From positions 1-37,147 of the forward strand of contig JABUEY010000024.1 of assembly GCA_013314815.1 (NCBI GenBank): a stretch of DNA of 37,147 nucleotides, written 5' to 3'. Below the pieces are notes generated by a model. The model was not told the origin of the DNA. It saw nothing but the letters and a program-made list of their open reading frames with translations, and made no database searches. Source of the DNA: Syntrophobacteraceae bacterium (GTDB lineage: Bacteria; Desulfobacterota; Syntrophobacteria; Syntrophobacterales; Syntrophobacteraceae). Positions 24,333 through 30,697 of this stretch are shown in pieces. Positions within the stretch are counted from its first letter, which is position 1; each line of letters starts with the position of its first letter. Both the position numbers and the translations under genes were made by a program.

Positions 24333-25675
24333 CCCAGAACATCCCGTATGGACTCGAAAGCGATGTTCGCCAGTTCGTCCAGCTGAGCCGTGCTGATGGT
24401 GAGCGGCGGCAGGAAATAAATCACGTTGCCAAGGGGCCTCAGCAGTGCCCCTCTTTCCAGTGCCCTGCGAAAAACCCGGTATCCCGCCCGCTCTTCCCAG
24501 GCAAAACCCTCTTTTGTTTCCCTGCGGGCTACAAGTTCAATTGCACCGATCATTCCAAGATGCCGGTATTCCCCCACGCACGGCAGCGATTCGAACCGTT
24601 CTCTATAGGATGCCAGTCGGCTGATCCTGGGTCCAAGCCGTGGGATGATCTCTTCTTCCCTGAAGATTTCAAGCACTTCCACGGCAAGAGCTGCGGCAAG
24701 CGGGTTGCCTGAATAGCTGTGGGAATGGAGGAATGCCTTGAGCGTGACGTAATCGTCATAAAAGGCCCGGTATATCTCCTCGCCGGTCACCACCACGGCA
24801 AGAGGCATATAGCCGCCGGTGATGCCCTTGGACAGGCACAGGATATCGGGAGCCACTCCCGCGTGTTCATTGGCGAACATCTTCCCCGTTCGCCCGAAGG
24901 CCACGGCTATTTCATCGGCTATGTAATGGATCTGATACCGGTCGCAGAGGCTGCGCAGCTTCCGCAGGTACACCGGCGAATAGATCCGCATGCCCGCGGC
25001 GCACTGGACCATGGGTTCCAGAATCACGGCTGCTATGGCGCAGTGATGTTTCTCCACAATGCTTTCCAGGTGCCGAAAGCATTCGGCGTTACAGTCCACG
25101 CGCCGCATTCCCTCATCGCAGCGGTAGCAGTCGGGCCCGGAGGCCTGGTACCCCTTGAGCAGAATGGGCTGATAGATTCGGCGGTAAAGATCGCACCCGC
25201 CGACACTCAACGCACCAAGGGTCTCCCCATGATATGAACCCGTTACGGAAAGAAACCTGGTCTTCTCCGGCAATCCGCTCTGCTGCCAATACTGGAAGGA
25301 CATCTTCAAAGCCGCTTCCACGGCCGATGAACCATTGTCCGTAAAGAACACTCGAGACAGCCGGCCCGGAGTGACGGCAGCCAGCCCCGCGCTCAACCTG
25401 ACCGCCGGTTCATGAGTGAAATTGGCAAAGATGTGGTGGGCAATCCTGCCGGCCTGGCGTGCAAGCGCTTGATTGAGCCGCGGGTGGTTGTGCCCCAGCA
25501 GGTTGACCCACCAGGACGAGATTCCGTCGATGTACCGCTTTCCCGAGCAGTCCACCAGGTAGACCCCTTCTCCTCTTTCAATGGGAACAGGCGGAAGTTC
25601 CTCGTGATCCTTCATCTGTGTGCACGGGTGCCAGACGTGGAGAGCATCGAGTTCCAGCAGGCGCTCAGCGTTCAT
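24329..25675 (-). CDS. bioA: Adenosylmethionine-8-amino-7-oxononanoate aminotransferase
   Basis: BioA turns 8-amino-7-oxononanoate into 7,8-diaminononanoate. The ATG at 25675 follows AAGGAG; the frame is open further upstream but without such a site. The 448-residue protein starts ERLLELDALHVWHPCTQMKD, typical of BioA, and has SSWWVNLLGHNHP (53-65), TDNGSSAVEAALKM, SYHGETLGALS, the DEIAVAFGRTG loop (254-264) and the PLP lysine at 283 (LSKGITGGYMPLA). It is the first gene of the seven-gene operon. The BirA-type operator is centred about 70 bases upstream. Confidence 0.95.
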   Translation of the reverse strand: MNAERLLELDALHVWHPCTQMKDHEELPPVPIERGEGVYLVDCSGKRYIDGISSWWVNLLGHNHPRLNQALARQAGRIAHHIFANFTHEPAVRLSAGLAAVTPGRLSRVFFTDNGSSAVEAALKMSFQYWQQSGLPEKTRFLSVTGSYHGETLGALSVGGCDLYRRIYQPILLKGYQASGPDCYRCDEGMRRVDCNAECFRHLESIVEKHHCAIAAVILEPMVQCAAGMRIYSPVYLRKLRSLCDRYQIHYIADEIAVAFGRTGKMFANEHAGVAPDILCLSKGITGGYMPLAVVVTGEEIYRAFYDDYVTLKAFLHSHSYSGNPLAAALAVEVLEIFREEEIIPRLGPRISRLASYRERFESLPCVGEYRHLGMIGAIELVARRETKEGFAWEERAGYRVFRRALERGALLRPLGNVIYFLPPLTISTAQLDELANIAFESIRDVLG

Positions 25676-25729
25676 GAGAGAGACTCCTTTCCAGGCCGTC
25701 ATTCCGGATACCACGACGTCCCCGAGTTC

Positions 25730-25758
25730 GTCAACCCAATTATTTCAATGAGGTTAAC
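25730..25758. promoter_or_regulatory. BirA-type biotin operator
   Basis: GTCAACC (25730-25736) and GGTTAAC (25752-25758) are separated by exactly 15 bases; one side extends to GGTTAACCAA. This matches the biotin operator TTGTNAACC-N15-GGTTNACAA bound by BirA. It sits between the divergent bioA and bioD, next to both promoters. Biotin-loaded BirA should repress both directions. Confidence 0.85.
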
Positions 25759-25764
25759 CAACTC

Positions 25765-25793
25765 TTGACAAGGGCTCCACATCCCGTTTAACG
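25765..25793 (+). promoter_or_regulatory. Promoter of bioD
   Basis: TTGACA (25765-25770) and TTAACG (25788-25793) are separated by 17 bases. It lies six bases from the BirA operator and about 170 bases before the bioD start. The -10 is weak. The leftward bioA promoter should lie in the AT-rich part of the operator but I cannot place it with confidence. Confidence 0.5.
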
Positions 25794-25970
25794 TGCACAT
25801 CGGCATGGCATGGACCTCTTGCCGGCCGATGGTTCCGAAGTGAGCTTCACGCCGCAGTGAGGCATGGAGTGTGAAGGCGGCGGGTTCAGCACCGCGATGC
25901 TGCCACGCAATGCAGAAGTGAAGAGGGAAGATTCGCAGTGGCGGGCGAAAGCAGGATACCGGGGATTTCG

Positions 25971-26681
25971 ATGGATGGAGTCAGAGGGTTCTTTGTTACG
26001 GGAACGGATACGGGAGTGGGGAAGACCTTTGTGGCATGTGCTCTGGCTCGCCATCTTTCCCGCACGCACAAGGTGGGAGTGATGAAGCCGGCGGAAAGCG
26101 GGTGCCGCCGGGCAGGGGGGATCCTCTCGCCCGCCGATGCCGTGAAGCTCAAAGCCGCGTCCGGGTCGGCGGCTCCCATGGAAGACATCTGCCCCTATCC
26201 GCTGCCGGGGATGCTGGCTCCCTCGGAAGCGGCCCGCCGGGCAGGTATCTGCATTGACATGGAACGGATCAGGCGTTCCTTTGAAAGGGTCGCAGCCGTT
26301 TCAGACGTGGTTCTCGTGGAAGGCGCGGGAGGACTGCTCGTCCCCTTGAGAGACGACTGCCTGTTCGTGGACCTGGCTCGGGATCTCCGGCTGCCTCTTC
26401 TTATTGTGGCCAGGGCGGGCCTGGGAACGATCAATCATTCGCTGCTCACCCTGGAAGCGGCCTTGTCCAGGGGCATTGTCGTCTCGGCCCTGATACTGAA
26501 CGAAAACACCCCTCCCGGGGACGACCGGAGCATAGCGGCCAACGCAGCAGCGCTGGCCAGGCTGGCATCTGTCCCGGTCTTGGGGCCGTTTCCCTTTTTG
26601 AGCGGACCGGCAGGTGGAATCGGCCCGGAATCGACGGACCTGCTCGATCAACTGGAAAACCTGTTAAATGCCGGTTTCTGA
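25971..26681 (+). CDS. bioD: Dethiobiotin synthetase
   Basis: BioD closes the ureido ring on diaminononanoate with CO2 and ATP. It has the ATP loop FVTGTDTGVGKTFVA near the N-terminus and the family motifs VMKPAESG, VEGAGGLLVPL and LIVARAGLGTINHSLLTLEA. I chose the ATG at 25971 (GGGGAT just upstream), which puts the P-loop near residue 10 as in other BioD proteins and gives 236 residues. A GTG at 25938 with GAGGG upstream would add 11. It is transcribed away from bioA. The next gene, on the other strand, ends only 14 bases away. No bioB is in the window. Confidence 0.93.
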   Translation: MDGVRGFFVTGTDTGVGKTFVACALARHLSRTHKVGVMKPAESGCRRAGGILSPADAVKLKAASGSAAPMEDICPYPLPGMLAPSEAARRAGICIDMERIRRSFERVAAVSDVVLVEGAGGLLVPLRDDCLFVDLARDLRLPLLIVARAGLGTINHSLLTLEAALSRGIVVSALILNENTPPGDDRSIAANAAALARLASVPVLGPFPFLSGPAGGIGPESTDLLDQLENLLNAGF

Positions 26682-26695
26682 TCTCCGAAACCCGT

Positions 26696-27163
26696 TCATG
26701 CCGTCGGGATGTGTGGCAGCCCGAGATGAAGAAGTTCGAGGGCAGCTCCGGGGCTCTTTCTGCGCTGCCCCACGATGCCCAGGATTTCCAGGATGACGAC
26801 TTCGCCGATCAGCCACACGTCGACACCTGCCCGAGTGCACCCCATCGAGGCCCTGCCTTCCCTGCCCGCGGCTGCATGCATGTGAAGTACGGGTCTGCCT
26901 TCCTCGTTGGGAAACAACGTTCCCACGGCAAGTATTTCATGGATGCCCCGGAGCGCATACGTCATGGGAACGATGACATCACCGGTGTTCTTCTCCGGCC
27001 CCACGATCAGCCGGCTCCCTTCCGCAGCACCCCCCAGAAAGGTCACGAGTGCGCTTCGGATACCATGAGAGCCGGCAAATTCTTCGATTACATCCGGCAC
27101 CCGCTCTCCCTCTTCAAGCCTCAGAGTAAAGACTCGACCGATTTTCCCTTCACTGTATTGCAT
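26696..27163 (-). CDS. PPC (DUF296) domain protein
   Basis: The 155-residue protein belongs to the PPC/DUF296 family, small proteins with a plant-and-prokaryote conserved fold sometimes linked to DNA binding. Visible family features are GRVFTLRLEEGERVPDVIEE, then IRSALVTFLGGAAEG, the conserved LHMHAAAGREG with its His pair, and VWLIGEVVILEILG. The ATG at 27163 follows GAGG at five bases; a GTG at 27184 would add seven residues. It converges with bioD over a 14-base gap and is a single gene. The function is unknown. Confidence 0.85.
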   Translation of the reverse strand: MQYSEGKIGRVFTLRLEEGERVPDVIEEFAGSHGIRSALVTFLGGAAEGSRLIVGPEKNTGDVIVPMTYALRGIHEILAVGTLFPNEEGRPVLHMHAAAGREGRASMGCTRAGVDVWLIGEVVILEILGIVGQRRKSPGAALELLHLGLPHIPTA

Positions 27164-27694
27164 AGCTCCCTCATCATCGGACACCCCGTTCAGTCTGCCT
27201 CCGAATCTACAGTCGACTCCTGCCGACCGCAGGAGCCAAAGGTTTCAGACGCCAAAAGAATGTGGTCAGGCTCCCCCCCCCTCGCCCTGCAGACACCACA
27301 GATGGATGATCGAACGCCCAATCATCGAAGACGGTATCCGCCCGACGGCTCCAGGCCAGCAGTCTTCTTCAGGCTCTCCGACCATAAATGCGGCCACCCG
27401 CGAAGGAATGTATCTCCAGCGCTTCAATCGACAAGACTTCGCGCAGGGTCAAGATTCTATCTTTTCGTGCTCTTCGCGCGCGAAGCCCAGTACGGATACG
27501 GGCTTATCCGGAACATCGGAAATGAACCGGGTGACCCGCGTGCAAGAATCTGCTCCTCATAGCTGTTCAACGCCATTTAATCCAGAGTGAGGCATTAACT
27601 TAATACATCACGGAGCACGGATCTACTCATCGTCGTGTATTTTCTAAGCACTGCAAAGTAGCACGTCTTTTCAGGCAAGCGGCAACTAGACCTG
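27164..27694. other. Gene-poor region
   Basis: I see no credible gene in these 530 bases. Short protein-like fragments appear on the minus strand around 27450-27570 but are broken by stops, so decayed coding sequence is possible. No repeat copy was found before 27695. Confidence 0.4.
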
Positions 27695-27828
27695 GTTCAT
27701 CCCGCAAACGAGTACTCCGATGCTTTTCATTCAAAAGATCGATGGCATCACAGAGTCGTCTTCACAACAACGTCAGTTTCACAACACAACGTCATTCGGC
27801 ACCACACCGTCATTCCCGCACCACAACG
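27695..27828 (-). repeat. Main dispersed repeat, copy R7, part 1 (split by the intron)
   Basis: The inner end is clear (GTTCATCCCGCAAACGAGTA, then AAAAGATCGATGGCATCAC). It runs through ACGTCATTCGGC and CCGTCATTCCCGCACCAC, and stops at the intron 3' end at 27829. The match resumes at 28801. Confidence 0.65.
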
Positions 27829-28790
27829 ATAGGGGTAGGAACGGCGCATTGGTTTGCGCCGCCCCTCCCTCCGAACCGTGCTGGCGGATCTCCCGCACAC
27901 GGCTCTCCGGTCGGTGGTTTTACCTCTTTGAGGACTGAAGTAACGCTTCATGCGCTTCTACAAGACTGAAAAGCCCATGAATCCGAAAGAACGCGTTTGG
28001 CCAGCGATAATGATCGTACCCACGACTGATGCCGTGGAGCCCTTGGCGCTTGCGCTGGATGCTCCGAAGACGTCGGCGTACCCATTTATCGACCATTGCA
28101 AAGGTCGGTTTGTGGCTGTGCTTAAAATATTCAAACCAGCTCCAGCACACGTCCATCGGCTATATAGCCGCCAATATCCGCCATCACCGGTTCATAGAGC
28201 TTCGCAGAGCCGCTCAATTTCTCCCCCAAGGTCCTTCTCCAAGTCCTCGATGCTCTGGTGGTCCGATCCAGCGCCGCCTCCATTGCGCTTGACCGCCGCC
28301 CATGCGGCGTTAAGCGTCTTGGGGCTTTGAATCTTATCGATCAGGCTGAACCATACGCCTCCCTTCGCTCCACGGGAATTACCCCGCTTCTTCGCTACTA
28401 TGGACGCTCTGACTCCTGCCCGGGGGGCTCTTCGTACCCAACACAAGCGCAATGAACACCCACCTTGGCCCGGACAGGTCTCCCCGGTTCACATGACGCG
28501 AACTTCCCTGCATTCCGTCACCAACCACCCCACGCGCCCGGTCATCGCTTTCCCGCTGCCCACCCGGCGTGACCGGCTTCCGGAACCTGGTCTCCGACCG
28601 GCTGTTCCTATGCCCTGTCGGGGTCTCGCAAACCTCTGGCAGACCTCGTGCCTTCGCCCGCGTCCCGGTCTGGACTTCACCATTAATGAAGAGGCTCGTC
28701 GCTACGTAAGGCCGAAACGTGTTCGCTTTACTACGGACTGCAAGTTCGCCTCCGGTTGCTCTCCACCTCGCCTCGCGACGACGCAGTTAC
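27829..28790 (-). mobile_element. Decayed group II intron
   Basis: On the minus strand the 3' end is well preserved. Domain V occupies 27873-27905 (GAGCCGTGTGCGGG, then CCAGCACGGTTC). A domain VI hairpin follows and the intron ends in AT at 27829. The 5' part has typical intron RNA sequence (GAACCGGGGAGACCTG near 28470-28490). It encodes remnants of a reverse transcriptase/maturase (27920-28356). The length is about 960 bases; such introns are usually about 2 kb, so roughly half is missing, mostly the polymerase core. The 5' end near 28790 is estimated, since a clean GTGYG is not visible. It lies inside a copy of the main repeat. Confidence 0.8.
27920..28356 (-). pseudogene. Group II intron reverse transcriptase, N- and C-terminal remnants
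   Basis: The N-terminal piece (from 28356) reads VWFSLIDKIQSPKTLNAAW, then NGGGAGSDHQSIEDLEKDLG, which is the start of group II intron RTs. It runs into a stop at 28192 just after RLCEAL. In another frame a short YEPVMADIGGYIADGRV follows. The C-terminal piece (28156 to 27920) reads WFEYFKHSHKPTFAMVDKWV, then RRLRSIQRKRQG and the ending LVEAHEALLQSSKR, which is the maturase C-terminus. The catalytic palm with YADD is gone. It cannot make an active protein. Confidence 0.85.
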
Positions 28791-28800
28791 CTTCGGCTAT

Positions 28801-28855
28801 CGGGATTACCCTGCTTTATCCATCTTATCTTCCAGGTTCTTTCCCATGTTACACA
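28801..28855 (-). repeat. Main dispersed repeat, copy R7, part 2
   Basis: On the minus strand this reads CATGGGAAAGAACCTGG, then GATAAGATGGATAAAGCAGG and AATCCCG, matching the middle of the repeat core in R3 and R5. It ends at the presumed 5' side of the intron. The rest of the core and the outer end are missing. Confidence 0.65.
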
Positions 28856-28869
28856 GGCGCAATGCGCAC

Positions 28870-28993
28870 CGATTGGTCTTGTTTGACCCGTTTTTTTAGA
28901 GATCAGCTGATCAAGAGTTTTATGTGCGTGGTCCGGCGTTATCCTTTTGGTTAGGGTCTGTCCATTCAACCGGAGCTTGATCCTGGCTCGACC
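28870..28993 (-). repeat. Dispersed repeat S, copy 2
   Basis: Positions 28949-28993 match copy 1 at 1634-1678 in reverse orientation. Similarity resumes at the AAAAAACGGG-type segment near 28880-28895, after an insertion of about 30 bases that holds the palindrome GATCAGCTGATC. It lies between the split repeat R7 and the end of the CoA-transferase B gene. Confidence 0.55.
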
Positions 28994-29026
28994 TATGTTC
29001 ACAATACGACAGCAGCATTGGCGCCA

Positions 29027-29707
29027 TTATACGCTCATGGTCTTCAGGTTTGCGCAGACGATGAATTCCGCCTCGGTGAGACGGACCAGCGTATCGAGGG
29101 ATATTTCCGGGGCGATTTCTTTCAAGACCAGCCTGCTTCCTCCAAGGTGGAACACCGCCAGTTCGGTGACGATCATGTCCGCCTCGCAAAACCCCGTAAT
29201 GGGAAGAGTGCAGGACTTCACCAGCTTCGGTTTTCCGTCCCGGGTGTTGTGCTGCATGGCGACCACCACCTGTCTTGCTCCCGAAACCAGGTCCATGGCC
29301 CCCCCGACTCCCAGTTGCCGGCCGTTGGGAATGATCCAGTTGGCGATGCTTCCCTCCTGGTCCACCTGCAGCGCTCCAATCACCGTTGCATCCACGTGGC
29401 CGCCGCGGATCATGCCGAAGGACGTCGCGCTGTCGAAGTAGCAGCAGCCGGGGGTCTCCGTGACAGGCTGCCGTCCGGCGTTGATCAGCTGCCGGTTGAC
29501 TTCCTTTCCCACCGCCAGCGGGCCCACTCCCAGCATGCCGTTCTCAGCCTGGATATAGATATCGTGCCTTTCGATATAACCTGCCACCATGGTCGGGATT
29601 CCGACCCCCAGGTTGATCACCATCGAGCGCTTCTGCTCATCGAATTCCCTGGCAACCCTCCGAGCGATCCGGACCTTCGCTTCCTCCGCCGGAACGATGA
29701 CCTGCAT
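29027..29707 (-). CDS. CoA-transferase subunit B
   Basis: This 226-residue protein is the beta subunit of a family I CoA-transferase (AtoA/ScoB type). It has INLGVGIPTMVAGYI, the active-site Glu in AENGMLGVGP that takes up CoA, GGHVDATVIGALQVD and LPITG. The ATG at 29707 follows the stop of subunit A by one base; the open frame upstream lies inside subunit A. With subunit A it would move CoA from a donor such as acetyl-CoA or succinyl-CoA to an organic acid. It fits downstream of the aldehyde oxidoreductase on the other side of the regulator, which could supply the acid. The acid is unknown. Confidence 0.93.
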   Translation of the reverse strand: MQVIVPAEEAKVRIARRVAREFDEQKRSMVINLGVGIPTMVAGYIERHDIYIQAENGMLGVGPLAVGKEVNRQLINAGRQPVTETPGCCYFDSATSFGMIRGGHVDATVIGALQVDQEGSIANWIIPNGRQLGVGGAMDLVSGARQVVVAMQHNTRDGKPKLVKSCTLPITGFCEADMIVTELAVFHLGGSRLVLKEIAPEISLDTLVRLTEAEFIVCANLKTMSV

Positions 29708-29708
29708 C

Positions 29709-30368
29709 TCAATCCCTCCGTACCAGAATATCGACAAAGATATGCGGAGTAACGATGCACTCGGGATCGAGAGAACCCACGGGAACGATGTCGTCCACTT
29801 CCGCAATGGTGAGAGTCGCCGCCATGGCCATGAGAGGATTGAAGTTGCGGGCCGTCTTGGTGTAGACCAGGTTGCCCAGTTCGTCGGCCCTGTGCGCTTT
29901 CACAAGTGCCACATCCGCATGGATCGCCCGTTCAAGCACGAAGGTCTTTCCGTCGAATTCCTTCGTTTCCTTGTCCCTGGCCAGATCCGTACCCACGGAA
30001 GCCGCCGTGTAGAACGCCGGGATGCCCACACCCGCAGCCCGAATGGCCTCGGCAAACGTGCCCTGCGGCACCAGGGTCACCTCGATCTCCCCCCGGAAAC
30101 AGGCTTCAGGCACTTCGGGGTTCCAGTTGTAGTAGTTGCCGATGAGTGCCCTGATCTGTTTGTTGGTCAGCAATTTTCCCAGCCCTACTCCCGGAGAACC
30201 GAGGTCGTTGCTGATGACGGTGAGGTCGCCGACGCCGCAGGCCGCGAGATTCTCCACCAGCAGTTCGGGATATCCGGCCAGCCCAAAGCCGCCCACCATG
30301 ATCCGGGCTCCCGGCCGGATCATGCTCATCGCCTCCTCCACCGTTCGACACTTTCCCCGTTCTCTCAT
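29709..30368 (-). CDS. CoA-transferase subunit A
   Basis: This 219-residue protein is the alpha subunit (AtoD/ScoA type). Family features are PGARIMVGGFGLAGYPELLV near the N-terminus, the segment GIPAFYTAASVGTDLA, and YTKTARNFNPLMAMAA near the C-terminus. The ATG at 30368 follows GGGGAG at seven bases; the frame is open upstream without a site. A sigma-54 promoter lies at 30486-30501, about 107 bases before the start. The stop is one base before the ATG of subunit B, so both come from one message. The sigma-54 activator gene is just upstream on the same strand. Confidence 0.93.
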   Translation of the reverse strand: MRERGKCRTVEEAMSMIRPGARIMVGGFGLAGYPELLVENLAACGVGDLTVISNDLGSPGVGLGKLLTNKQIRALIGNYYNWNPEVPEACFRGEIEVTLVPQGTFAEAIRAAGVGIPAFYTAASVGTDLARDKETKEFDGKTFVLERAIHADVALVKAHRADELGNLVYTKTARNFNPLMAMAATLTIAEVDDIVPVGSLDPECIVTPHIFVDILVRRD

Positions 30369-30485
30369 CAAGCCGCTCCCCAAAGCCCTTCCCCCTGCCT
30401 GCCCTCGGCCGGCCTTCGCCATGAAGCGGACCGGACGCGAATCCTCGAAATCGTTGCGGGATCACCTGATCCCCGTCACTCTTAG

Positions 30486-30501
30486 AGCAAGAGGCATGCC
30501 A
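30486..30501 (-). promoter_or_regulatory. Sigma-54 promoter of the CoA-transferase genes
   Basis: On the minus strand TGGCATG-N4-TTGCT has the invariant GG and GC separated by 10 bases. It departs from TGGCACG-N4-TTGCW at one base. It lies about 110 bases before the CoA-transferase A start. Confidence 0.8.
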
Positions 30502-30697
30502 CGAAGCAAAGGAGGCCCTGGAAGGTCATAAGGCAATGCGTGCGAAAGGCGGATATCCATACCGGGAGAGCAAACGAGAGGAAACAGACGGCTTGAAACC
30601 TCGCCGGACCGGCTCAGCCGCCGGATGGCATCTTTTCAGGATATCCCAATTATCCCAAACCAGGAAGGAAAGCGGGGACGAATGCGGTGCGGCGGCC

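Noticed and set aside
26711-27562. Open frame of 283 codons on the plus strand
   Set aside because: The first half is antisense to the PPC gene and the rest has no protein-like pattern.
28192-28452. Separate small coding gene
   Set aside because: Its C-terminal half is the start of a group II intron reverse transcriptase and its N-terminal half is intron RNA sequence, so it is part of the decayed intron.
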